Assembly: GCA_021767525.1 (NCBI GenBank)
Contig: JAASTF010000206.1
Span: forward strand, 1 to 5,906
DNA: 5,906 nucleotides
DNA from: Paracoccaceae bacterium
GTDB taxonomy: Bacteria; Pseudomonadota; Alphaproteobacteria; Rhodobacterales; Rhodobacteraceae
Direction: 5' to 3'
Of the stretch, positions 1-5,792 are shown piece by piece. The notes under the pieces are model-generated. The model was not told where the DNA came from, searched no databases, and was given only the letters and a program-made list of their open reading frames with translations. The translations under genes were made by a program, and so were the position numbers. How positions within the stretch are numbered: position 1 is the first letter of the stretch; each line of letters opens with the position of its first letter.

Positions 1-30
1 GTACCACCAGGCATAGCCGTTGGGCGGCAC
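1..30 (-). CDS. crtC: CrtC, carotenoid 1,2-hydratase (N-terminal fragment, cut by window edge)
   Basis: Only the first codons are inside the window. Reading the minus strand, the frame gives VPPNGYAWWY, which resembles the N-terminal PPGGYAWWY-type motif I recall from CrtC (hydroxyneurosporene synthase / acyclic carotenoid 1,2-hydratase). CrtC adds water across the terminal double bond of neurosporene or lycopene in the spheroidene/spirilloxanthin branch. It lies directly downstream of crtD on the same strand, as in Rhodobacter. The start is uncertain. A GTG at 28-30 is the nearest in-frame initiator, 2 nt after the crtD stop. The same frame stays open backwards into the crtD 3' end (reading SEGPHFDLE just before the motif), with no in-frame ATG seen there to about position 180. 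A GAAGGA purine stretch at 49-54 (minus strand) lies 18 nt from the GTG, longer than ideal. The assignment rests on a short motif plus synteny. Confidence 0.6.
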   Translation of the reverse strand, partial: MPPNGYAWWY

Positions 31-32
31 CT

Positions 33-1538
33 CTAGGTCGAAATGCGGTCCTTCAGAATCGCCGCGGCCGCATGCCGGCCTGAGAGCGTTGCCATCGGCA
101 CCCCTGCGCCCGGATGCGTGCCTCCCCCCGCCAGATACAGCCCCGCCACCGCCGTCCGCGCCCGGGGCCGCCGCAGCGAGGCCGTCATTCCGTGCGGGGA
201 TTGCCCGTAAAGGGACCCGGCGCTGGCCGGAAACAGCCGGTTGAACCCCGATGGCGTGGTCAGCGCCGCCTCGTCGGGCTCGGGCCGAAATGTCAGGCCG
301 AACCGGGCCAGCGTGGGGAATGTCCTCTGGTGGCATATCTGGGCCTCCTTTTCGGGGCGGGGCGCGTCGGTCAGGGGCGCGGCGTTCAGGATGATCTCGA
401 ACCGTTCGACCAGCGGCGGGTCTTTACCCTGCCCGCGATCCTCGGCACAGATGTAAATCGTGGGGTCGGCGGGCATCTGTCCGGCGGCGATGCTGGTGAA
501 TTCCTCGTCCGGGTCGGCGGCGAAAAAGACGTTGTGATGGGCCAGGTCGGGGCCGTCGGGCGTGCTGGCAAAGGCCCAAACCCGCGCCGACAGGCTGCGC
601 GGCGTGGTCAGGGTTTGGGTGGCGACCTGCGCCGCACCGGTGCCCAGGGCACAGGTGGCCAGTGCGCGGGGATCGCCGTTGAAGACGACCGTATCGGCCT
701 CCAACCGCTCGCCCGTCATCAGGGTCACGCCCGTTACGCGGCCGTTGGATACCTCGATCCGGCTGACATCGGCGCCCATGCGAAACACCGCACCCTTGGC
801 CTGCGCCAGGTCGGCCACCGCGCGGGCCAGCGCGTGCATCCCGCCTTGCACGACCCAAACGCCCTGTTCCTCGGCGCGCCAGATCAGCGACAGCAGCGCG
901 GGGGTTTGCGCGGGATGTCCGCCCACATAGGTGGCATATCGCGCGAACAGCTGCGCCAGACGCGGATCGGCAAAACGGCGGCGCAGATCGGCGCGCATCG
1001 TGGCCAGCGGCGCCATCAGGCGGATCAGCGCCGGTTCCTGCAACACGCGTCCCGTCAGCCGCATCACCGACGGATCGGGCGCCTGCATCATCGGCGCGTC
1101 GAAGGCGGCGAACAGCCGCTCCATATCCGTGCAGAACCGGCGAAAGGCATCCGCCTCTTTTGGCCCGGCAAAGGCGTCGATCGCGGCGGTATTGGCGGTG
1201 CGGTCGTTCGTCAGGGTCAGGTCGCTGCCATCGGGCCAGAAATGGCGGGCCAGCACGTCCTGTTCGATCAGTGTCACGTGATCGTCCAGTCGCGCGCCCA
1301 CATCGGCAAACAGCGCCTCGAACACCGGGCGCATGGTCAACACCGTCGGGCCCGCATCCACGGGCCCCGCGCGGCTGTCCACCTGGCGCATCTTGCCGCC
1401 GGGGCTGGGCAGCCGATCCAGCACCGTCACCGCATGGCCGGCATGGGCCAGCCGCAGCGCACAGGCCAAGCCACCGATCCCCGCGCCCACAACGATGGTG
1501 CGGGGCCGATCCCCATGCTGGCGGCCCGTGTCGAACAT
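33..1538 (-). CDS. crtD: CrtD, 1-hydroxycarotenoid 3,4-desaturase (methoxyneurosporene dehydrogenase)
   Basis: A complete 501-residue protein of the phytoene desaturase-like FAD oxidoreductase family, close to the usual CrtD length of about 490-500. It introduces the C3,4 double bond into 1-hydroxy acyclic carotenoids at the inner membrane. An N-terminal dinucleotide-binding motif, VVGAGIGGLACALRLAHAG, spans about residues 16-34 and ends in an acidic residue (VTVLD, D41) that would bind the FAD ribose. The family C-terminal FAD motif GLYLAGGGTHPGAGVPMA lies at about 466-483. I chose the ATG at 1536-1538 because it puts the FAD fold near residue 15. The frame stays open to an ATG at 1718, but that extension has no family character and would run through the intergenic region into crtE. 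The Shine-Dalgarno is weak (AAGAA, 8 nt away). CrtI is a paralogous alternative; divergence from crtE and adjacency to crtC favour CrtD. Two PpsR-type sites lie upstream, shared with crtE. Confidence 0.92.
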   Translation of the reverse strand: MFDTGRQHGDRPRTIVVGAGIGGLACALRLAHAGHAVTVLDRLPSPGGKMRQVDSRAGPVDAGPTVLTMRPVFEALFADVGARLDDHVTLIEQDVLARHFWPDGSDLTLTNDRTANTAAIDAFAGPKEADAFRRFCTDMERLFAAFDAPMMQAPDPSVMRLTGRVLQEPALIRLMAPLATMRADLRRRFADPRLAQLFARYATYVGGHPAQTPALLSLIWRAEEQGVWVVQGGMHALARAVADLAQAKGAVFRMGADVSRIEVSNGRVTGVTLMTGERLEADTVVFNGDPRALATCALGTGAAQVATQTLTTPRSLSARVWAFASTPDGPDLAHHNVFFAADPDEEFTSIAAGQMPADPTIYICAEDRGQGKDPPLVERFEIILNAAPLTDAPRPEKEAQICHQRTFPTLARFGLTFRPEPDEAALTTPSGFNRLFPASAGSLYGQSPHGMTASLRRPRARTAVAGLYLAGGGTHPGAGVPMATLSGRHAAAAILKDRIST

Positions 1539-1568
1539 AGAGACAATTCTTGACTCGTTCCTGAAAAC

Positions 1569-1586
1569 TGTCCAGTCTGATTTACA
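1569..1586. promoter_or_regulatory. PpsR/CrtJ-type operator, site 1 of the crtD-crtE region
   Basis: The sequence is TGT-CCAGTCTGATTT-ACA, an exact match to TGT-N12-ACA, the palindrome bound by the photosynthesis repressor PpsR (CrtJ). It lies 31 bp upstream of the crtD start codon and 46 bp upstream of that of crtE, so it could act on both divergent genes. Binding itself is inferred from the motif and its context. Confidence 0.7.
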
Positions 1587-1588
1587 CA

Positions 1589-1601
1589 TTGATGTAATCA
1601 A
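1589..1601. promoter_or_regulatory. FNR-box-like inverted repeat, one base short
   Basis: TTGAT-GTA-ATCAA has perfect 5-bp inverted arms around a 3-nt centre. The canonical FNR/FnrL box is TTGAT-N4-ATCAA, so this one lacks one base in the centre and may not bind FnrL well. It overlaps the second PpsR-type site by 9 bp. It could be a degenerate FnrL box, a site for another dimeric regulator, or chance. Confidence 0.3.
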
Positions 1602-1610
1602 ATCCTGACA
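1593..1610. promoter_or_regulatory. PpsR/CrtJ-type operator, site 2 of the crtD-crtE region
   Basis: TGT-AATCAAATCCTG-ACA is a second exact TGT-N12-ACA palindrome, 6 bp after the end of site 1 and 24 bp from it start to start. Closely paired palindromes of this kind are the typical arrangement for cooperative PpsR/CrtJ binding. It ends 22 bp before the crtE start codon. I found no convincing sigma70 -10 element to pair with the TTGACT at 1550-1555, so the promoters here are not assigned. Confidence 0.7.
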
Positions 1611-1632
1611 CAGCGCGGAATGCGAGGGAAAG

Positions 1633-2505
1633 ATGGCACTGCACCAGCGTATCGACAAGGCCGTGACCGACGCGATTGCCATCGGGCAGGGGGGTGTCGC
1701 CCCCCGGCAGCTTTCCACCGCCTTGACCTATGCCACCACTCCGGGCGGGGCGCGGATTCGCCCCACCATCCTGACCTCGGTCGCCATGGCTTGCGGCGAC
1801 GATCAGCCCGCGATCACCGATGCCGCCGCCGCGGCGTTAGAGCTGATCCATTGTGCATCGCTTGTGCATGACGATCTGCCCTGTTTCGACGATGCCGAAA
1901 CCCGGCGCGGCAAGCCATCGGTGCACCGCGCCTATTCCGAGCCGCTGGCCGTTCTGACCGGCGACAGCCTGATCGTTCTGGCGTTCGAGGTGCTCGCCCG
2001 TGTGGCGCCACTTGATCCGATGCGCAGCGCGCAGTTGGTGCTGACGCTGGCCCGCCAGACGGGGATGCCCAACGGCATTTGCGCAGGCCAAGGCTGGGAA
2101 AGCGAACCGACGGTCGATCTGGGCGCCTATCACCGCTCGAAAACCGGGGCGCTATTCGTGGCGGCCACGCAAATGGGTGCCATCGCCGCCGGCCGCGACC
2201 CCGAAGACTGGGAAGAGCTGGGCGCCCGCATCGGCGAGGCGTTCCAGGTGGCCGACGATCTGCGCGACGCGCTGTATGATTCCGACACGCTGGGCAAACC
2301 GGCCGGGCAGGACGACCTGCATGGCCGCCCGAACGCCGTCGCGCAATTGGGCGTCGAGGGCGCGATCAAGCGTCTGACAGACATCCTGTCCGGGGCCATC
2401 GCCTCGATCCCGTCTTGCCCGGGCGAGGCCGCCCTGGCCCAGATGGTGCGGATGCAGGCCGAGCGTCTGACCCCCGTCATCACCCCCGCCGCGAAACAGG
2501 TTTAA
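1633..2505 (+). CDS. crtE: CrtE, geranylgeranyl diphosphate synthase
   Basis: A 290-residue trans-isoprenyl diphosphate synthase of normal family length. It condenses isopentenyl diphosphate with allylic diphosphates to make C20 geranylgeranyl diphosphate in the cytoplasm, the precursor of carotenoids and of the bacteriochlorophyll tail. The first aspartate-rich motif is VHDDLPCFDDAETRRGKP (residues 78-95), with D80, D81 and D86 in the bacterial DDX4D form. The second is DDLRD (208-212), preceded by FQVA. Both bind the Mg-diphosphate. K169 and T171 in the YHRSKTGALF segment and the PGGARIRP segment near 37-44 are also family-like. The ATG at 1633 is preceded by GAGG at 1624-1627 with 5-nt spacing. 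An IspA-type farnesyl synthase looks similar; position between crtD and crtF makes CrtE much more likely. It starts the crtEF unit, divergent from crtD, with PpsR-type sites upstream. Confidence 0.93.
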   Translation: MALHQRIDKAVTDAIAIGQGGVAPRQLSTALTYATTPGGARIRPTILTSVAMACGDDQPAITDAAAAALELIHCASLVHDDLPCFDDAETRRGKPSVHRAYSEPLAVLTGDSLIVLAFEVLARVAPLDPMRSAQLVLTLARQTGMPNGICAGQGWESEPTVDLGAYHRSKTGALFVAATQMGAIAAGRDPEDWEELGARIGEAFQVADDLRDALYDSDTLGKPAGQDDLHGRPNAVAQLGVEGAIKRLTDILSGAIASIPSCPGEAALAQMVRMQAERLTPVITPAAKQV

Positions 2506-2509
2506 GCCC

Positions 2510-3637
2510 GTGGCCGACGCTGCCGCGCCCCGATCCGGCCCCCGGCTGCGCGGGGCCCTGGCCCGGTTGATCGCGCGCCCGGCGTTTCAGGCATGGGCCG
2601 CGCGCTTTCCGTTGACACGGGGCATGGCCCGCCGCGACGGGGCCGAGATTTTCCATATTGTTCAAGGGTTTGTCGAGGCGCAGGCGCTGGGCGCGCTGGT
2701 GCAGCTGGACGTGCTGGACCGCCTGTCCGACGGCCCGGCGCAGGGTTCGGCGCTGGCCCAGGTCTGTGGTCTGCCGCCCGAGAATATGCAGATCCTGTGC
2801 CAGGCGGGCGCGGCGATGGGCCTGCTGAAACGCCGGCGCGACGGGCGTTTTGCCCTGGCGCGGAAGGGCGCGGCCCTGCTGGGCGTGCCCGGCCTGCGCC
2901 AGATGATCGCCCATCACGGCGCCTTTTACCGCGACATGCAAGACCCGGTCGCCCTGCTACGGGGCAAGGGCGATACCGAACTGGCCGCGTTCTGGCCCTA
3001 TGTGTTCGGCGCGTCCGGTGCGGTCGATCCGCAGGTGACGCAAACCTATTCCGACCTGATGGCCGACAGCCAGGCGCTGGTGGCGCAGGATACCCTGGCA
3101 ATGGTCGGTCTGCGCGATGTGCGGCACCTGATGGATGTGGGCGGCGGCAGCGGGGCTTTCCTGTCGGCGGTGGGCCGCGCCTATCCCGACCTGGCGATGA
3201 CGCTGGTCGACTTGCCCGCGGTTCTGCCCGGTGCCGGGCCCCGGCTGGGCCGGGCTGGCGTTGCGGGGCGCGTCACGCTGCACCCGGCCTCGTTCCGCGA
3301 CGATCCGCTGCCCCAAGGCGCCGATGCGATCAGCCTGATCCGCGTTCTTTATGACCACCAGGACGACACCGTGCGCGCGCTGCTGCGCAAGGTTCACGAC
3401 ACCTTGCCCGCGGGCGGGCGGCTGATCGTGTCCGAACCGATGTCGGGCGGCGCGACCCCGGACAGAATCACCGATGTCTATTTCGCCTTCTACACCCTGG
3501 CGATGGGCACCGGGCGCACCCGGTCGGCCGCACGAATCGCAGAGCTGTGCGAAGAGGCCGGGTTCACCGACATCGCGATTCCCCGCGCACCGCGCCCCTA
3601 CGTCACCTCGGCGGTAACTGCTGTCAAATTAAGCTGA
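2510..3637 (+). CDS. crtF: CrtF, demethylspheroidene / hydroxyneurosporene O-methyltransferase
   Basis: A 375-residue S-adenosylmethionine-dependent O-methyltransferase of the plant-type class with an N-terminal winged-helix dimerisation region. It methylates the C1 hydroxyl made by CrtC, giving the methoxy end of spheroidene or spirilloxanthin. Residues of about 47-125 form the winged-helix part (VEAQALGALVQLDVLDRL, then the GLPPENMQILCQAGAAMGLL recognition region). The SAM-binding glycine motif MDVGGGSGAFL lies at 208-218, with acidic D234 in LVDLP downstream. RVLYDHQDD (278-286) occupies the place of the catalytic-histidine motif, with H283 the likely base. The start is a GTG only 4 nt after the crtE stop, with a weak AGG 9 nt upstream, so translational coupling to crtE is likely. 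The stop codon is TGA, and it sits inside a degenerate PpsR-like palindrome (3622-3639). GC-rich codon use matches its neighbours. Confidence 0.93.
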   Translation: MADAAAPRSGPRLRGALARLIARPAFQAWAARFPLTRGMARRDGAEIFHIVQGFVEAQALGALVQLDVLDRLSDGPAQGSALAQVCGLPPENMQILCQAGAAMGLLKRRRDGRFALARKGAALLGVPGLRQMIAHHGAFYRDMQDPVALLRGKGDTELAAFWPYVFGASGAVDPQVTQTYSDLMADSQALVAQDTLAMVGLRDVRHLMDVGGGSGAFLSAVGRAYPDLAMTLVDLPAVLPGAGPRLGRAGVAGRVTLHPASFRDDPLPQGADAISLIRVLYDHQDDTVRALLRKVHDTLPAGGRLIVSEPMSGGATPDRITDVYFAFYTLAMGTGRTRSAARIAELCEEAGFTDIAIPRAPRPYVTSAVTAVKLS

Positions 3638-3639
3638 CG
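3622..3639. promoter_or_regulatory. Degenerate PpsR/CrtJ-like site spanning the crtF stop codon
   Basis: TGT-CAAATTAAGCTG-ACG matches TGT-N12-ACA except for the last base. It is 14/18 identical to the exact site at 3682-3699, and lies 60 bp from it start to start. The crtF stop TGA (3635-3637) lies within it. It could be an auxiliary upstream operator for bchC; the mismatch in a key half-site base makes this tentative. Confidence 0.4.
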
Positions 3640-3667
3640 CTTTCTCTTGCAGCATCGTCAATAAACA

Positions 3668-3695
3668 TTGACAGACAGAAGTGTAAAGTTAAACT
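3668..3695 (+). promoter_or_regulatory. Probable sigma70-type promoter of bchC
   Basis: A consensus -35 hexamer, TTGACA, at 3668-3673 is followed after 16 bp by TAAACT at 3690-3695 (4 of 6 bases match TATAAT). Transcription would begin near 3702, leaving a leader of about 70 nt before bchC. The -10 lies inside the PpsR-type site 3682-3699, which fits repression by blocking the polymerase. Rhodobacter bchC promoters are known to be sigma70-like and CrtJ/PpsR-controlled. Confidence 0.6.
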
Positions 3696-3699
3696 GACA
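3682..3699. promoter_or_regulatory. PpsR/CrtJ-type operator at the bchC promoter
   Basis: TGT-AAAGTTAAACTG-ACA is an exact TGT-N12-ACA palindrome, with an outer G and C extending the dyad (GTGTAAA...TGACAC). It covers the proposed -10 element of the bchC promoter. PpsR/CrtJ control of bchC under aerobic conditions is established in Rhodobacter; binding here is inferred. Confidence 0.75.
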
Positions 3700-3760
3700 C
3701 TATCTTGAAACCAGTGCGGCTGAGTCTTCGTGGGACAGACAAGCCGCCGCGCGAAATGCG

Positions 3761-3765
3761 GGAGG
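3761..3765 (+). promoter_or_regulatory. Ribosome binding site deciding the bchC start
   Basis: GGAGG lies 5 nt before the ATG at 3771. The reading frame is open further upstream, with an in-frame ATG at 3756 and a TTG at 3705. Neither has a comparable purine-rich site, and the added residues have no BchC character, so the ATG at 3771 is preferred. Confidence 0.8.
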
Positions 3766-3770
3766 GGGCC

Positions 3771-4712
3771 ATGCATACATCCGTCGTCCTCTTGAACGGA
3801 CCAAAGGATCTGAAGGTCGAAACGCTGCCTCTGACGCAGCCGGGGCCGAAGGATCTGGTGGTGCGAATCGCGCATTCGGGCATCTCCACCGGCACCGAAA
3901 AATTGTTCTGGTCGGGCCAGATGCCGCCGTTTCCCGGCATGGGTTATCCGCTTGTGCCCGGCTACGAGGCCGCAGGCGAGGTGGTCGAGGCCGGGTCAGA
4001 GACGGGTTTCCGTCCGGGCGAATGGGTCTTTGTGCCCGGCGCCAATTGTTACGAAGGGGCGTTCGGCCTGTTCGGCGGCGCGGCGCATATGCTGGTCACC
4101 GATGCCGAGCGTGTCACCCGCATCGACGCCGGCCTGGGCGCGCAAGGCGCATTGCTGGCGCTGGCCGCAACCGCGCGTCATGCGTTGGCAGGTATGGACA
4201 AAACCGTGCCCGACCTGATCGTGGGCCACGGCGTTCTGGGCCGCCTTCTGGCGCGGCTGACCGTCGCCGCCGGCGCCCCCGCCCCCACCGTGTGGGAGGT
4301 GAACCCCGACCGCGCCACCGGCGCCGAAGGATACCAGGTGATCCACCCCGATACCGACGAGCGCCGCGATTACCGCGCCATTTATGACGCCAGCGGCAAT
4401 GGCGGGCTGTTGAACGATCTGGTGGGCCGCATCGCCAAGGGCGGCGAGATCGTGCTGGCCGGGTTCTACACCCAGCCGCTGCAATTCGCGTTTCCGCCCG
4501 CCTTCATGAAAGAGGCGCGGTTCCGCGTCGCCGCCGAGTGGGAGCGCGCCGACCTGGCCGCCACCCGCGCGCTGGTCGAAACCGGCGCGCTGTCGCTGGA
4601 CGGGCTGATCACGCATCAGGCCCCCGCCGCCGACGCGCCAGCCGCCTACGCCACGGCGTTCGAAGATCCGAACTGCCTGAAAATGATACTGAATTGGGAG
4701 CAAGCCGCATGA
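3771..4712 (+). CDS. bchC: BchC, 3-hydroxyethyl bacteriochlorophyllide a dehydrogenase
   Basis: A 313-residue medium-chain alcohol dehydrogenase-like protein. BchC oxidises the C3 1-hydroxyethyl group of the bacteriochlorin to the acetyl group of bacteriochlorophyllide a, a late step of pigment synthesis. The start MHTSVVLLNGPKDLKVETLP and the segment HSGISTGTEKLFWSGQMPPF (35-54) look characteristic of BchC. The N-terminal GroES-like domain covers about 1-130 (GYPLVPGYEAAGEVVEAG, 58-75). A Rossmann-type nucleotide motif VGHGVLGRLLAR lies at 151-162. The C-terminal half is shorter than in typical alcohol dehydrogenases, as usual for BchC. It has its own promoter in the gap after crtF, and read-through from crtEF is likely because I see no terminator hairpin there. 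Its 3' end overlaps bchX by ATGA (4709-4712). Confidence 0.95.
   Translation: MHTSVVLLNGPKDLKVETLPLTQPGPKDLVVRIAHSGISTGTEKLFWSGQMPPFPGMGYPLVPGYEAAGEVVEAGSETGFRPGEWVFVPGANCYEGAFGLFGGAAHMLVTDAERVTRIDAGLGAQGALLALAATARHALAGMDKTVPDLIVGHGVLGRLLARLTVAAGAPAPTVWEVNPDRATGAEGYQVIHPDTDERRDYRAIYDASGNGGLLNDLVGRIAKGGEIVLAGFYTQPLQFAFPPAFMKEARFRVAAEWERADLAATRALVETGALSLDGLITHQAPAADAPAAYATAFEDPNCLKMILNWEQAA
4696..4700 (+). promoter_or_regulatory. Ribosome binding site of bchX inside the bchC 3' end
   Basis: GGGAG lies 8 nt before the bchX ATG at 4709, within the last codons of bchC. With the ATGA stop/start overlap it supports translational coupling of bchC and bchX. It also argues against the in-frame extension upstream to 4538, which reads through bchC in another frame and has no BchX character. 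Confidence 0.7.
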
Positions 4713-5710
4713 AGGACGACGTGCCAAACCTCAAAGGCTACGACCAGCGGCTGAAGGACGAAGCCGCCCAGGCGGATGACGAAATTCCCATCACCGAACC
4801 CACCAGCAAAACGCAGATCATCGCGATCTACGGCAAGGGCGGCATCGGCAAGTCGTTCACGCTGGCCAATCTCAGCCACATGATGGCCGAGCAGGGCAAG
4901 CGCGTGTTGCTGATCGGGTGCGACCCGAAATCGGATACCACCAGCCTGCTTTTCGGCGGCAAGGCGTGCCCCACCATCATCGAAACCTCTACCAAGAAGA
5001 AACTGGCCGGCGAAGAGGTGCAGATCGGTGATGTCTGCTTCAAGCGTGGCGGCGTTTTCGCGATGGAGCTGGGCGGCCCCGAGGTCGGCCGCGGTTGCGG
5101 TGGGCGTGGCATCATTCACGGTTTCGAACTGTTGGAAAAGCTGGGCTTTCACGACTGGGACTTTGACTATGTCCTGCTTGATTTCCTGGGCGACGTGGTC
5201 TGCGGCGGCTTTGGTCTGCCCATCGCCCGCGACATGGCCCAAAAGGTGATCCTGGTCGGCTCGAACGACCTGCAATCGTTGTATGTGGCCAATAACGTCT
5301 GCTCGGCGGTGGAATATTTCCGCAAGCTGGGCGGCAATGTCGGCGTGGCCGGCCTGGTCGTGAACAAGGACGATCATTCCGGCGAGGCGCAGGCTTTTGC
5401 CAAGGCCGCAGGCATCCCGGTTCTGGCCTCGATCCCGCAGGATGACGACCTGCGCAAGAAATCCGCCAATTACCAGATCGTCGGCACCGACCAAAGCCAA
5501 TGGGGCGCGCTGTTCGCCGAGCTGGGGATGAACGTGGCCGAGGCCCCGCCGATCCGCCCGAAACCGCTGTCCCAGGACGAACTTCTCGAGCTGTTCGACG
5601 GCTCGGAAACCGGGTCGGGCGTGGTTCTGGAACCGGCCACCGACACCGACATGCGCGGCAAGAACGCCGCGCCCAAGGCCTCGCTTGAAGTGGTCTATGA
5701 CGATGTTTGA
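4709..5710 (+). CDS. bchX: BchX, iron protein of chlorophyllide a oxidoreductase (COR)
   Basis: A 333-residue NifH/BchL-family ATPase, the size typical of BchX. As a homodimer it hydrolyses ATP and passes electrons from its shared [4Fe-4S] cluster to the BchYZ component, which reduces the C7=C8 bond of chlorophyllide a and so makes the bacteriochlorin ring. The P-loop is YGKGGIGKSF (41-50), with the CDPKSDTT switch segment at 71-78. The two cluster cysteines are C130 in GGPEVGRGCGGRG and C165 in FLGDVVCGGF, at the positions equivalent to NifH Cys97 and Cys132. The roughly 35-residue N-terminal extension before the P-loop strand and the acidic C-terminal tail distinguish it from BchL. It overlaps bchC by 4 nt, and its 3' end overlaps the start of the small ORF at 5697. 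It is transcribed in the bchCXY unit. Confidence 0.97.
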   Translation: MKDDVPNLKGYDQRLKDEAAQADDEIPITEPTSKTQIIAIYGKGGIGKSFTLANLSHMMAEQGKRVLLIGCDPKSDTTSLLFGGKACPTIIETSTKKKLAGEEVQIGDVCFKRGGVFAMELGGPEVGRGCGGRGIIHGFELLEKLGFHDWDFDYVLLDFLGDVVCGGFGLPIARDMAQKVILVGSNDLQSLYVANNVCSAVEYFRKLGGNVGVAGLVVNKDDHSGEAQAFAKAAGIPVLASIPQDDDLRKKSANYQIVGTDQSQWGALFAELGMNVAEAPPIRPKPLSQDELLELFDGSETGSGVVLEPATDTDMRGKNAAPKASLEVVYDDV

Positions 5711-5792
5711 CCTGGATGAACTTGCCCGCTGGGACCGGGCGCTGAAGCAACTTGAACGGGCGCCGCAACCGGCGCCGAAGGGCAAGGAATGA
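5697..5792 (+). CDS. Unrecognised small ORF (31 aa) between bchX and bchY
   Basis: A possible small protein of 31 residues that I do not recognise. It starts at an ATG (5697) with GAAG 6 nt upstream; a second in-frame ATG at 5703 would give 29 residues but has poor spacing. It overlaps the end of bchX by 14 nt in a different frame, and its TGA overlaps the bchY ATG (ATGA, 5789-5792). Residues 4-22 (FDLDELARWDRALKQLERA) would form a charged amphipathic helix with L6, L9, W12, L16 and L19 along one side. A PQPAPKGKE tail follows. There is no signal peptide or membrane segment. About 22 of 31 codons end in G or C, compatible with coding but not decisive. The bchY Shine-Dalgarno lies inside it, so it may serve mainly as a translated linker coupling bchX to bchY. 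It could also be a small accessory subunit of the COR complex. The function is unknown. Confidence 0.5.
   Translation: MTMFDLDELARWDRALKQLERAPQPAPKGKE
5777..5782 (+). promoter_or_regulatory. Ribosome binding site of bchY
   Basis: GAAGGG lies 6 nt before the ATG at 5789. That ATG is the only credible bchY start: the bchY frame has a stop at 5753-5755 and no other initiator after it. The site is embedded in the last codons of the 31-aa ORF, so ribosomes translating that ORF pass over it. Confidence 0.7.

Noticed and set aside
114..1553. 479-codon plus-strand ORF opposite crtD
   Set aside because: Its product is rich in Arg, Gly, Gln and His with no recognisable motif, and it mirrors crtD, which carries clear FAD motifs at both ends. 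It is an effect of high GC codon bias.
1550..1578. TTGACT as a -35 element for crtE
   Set aside because: No acceptable -10 hexamer occurs 16-18 bp downstream (CAGTCT matches only 2 of 6 bases), so I did not call a promoter. A less consensus promoter may still be there.
1539..1718. 60-codon N-terminal extension of crtD to an ATG at 1718
   Set aside because: It would cross the divergent promoter region and run into crtE, and the added residues have no FAD-family character. The ATG at 1536-1538 puts the FAD fold at the proper distance.
3638..3770. Rho-independent terminator after crtF
   Set aside because: I see no GC-rich hairpin followed by a T run in the crtF-bchC gap, so read-through from crtEF into bchC is more likely.
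4538..4708. 57-codon N-terminal extension of bchX inside bchC
   Set aside because: The Arg-rich extension is the shifted frame of bchC. The ATG at 4709 has a Shine-Dalgarno and gives the normal BchX length of 333 residues.
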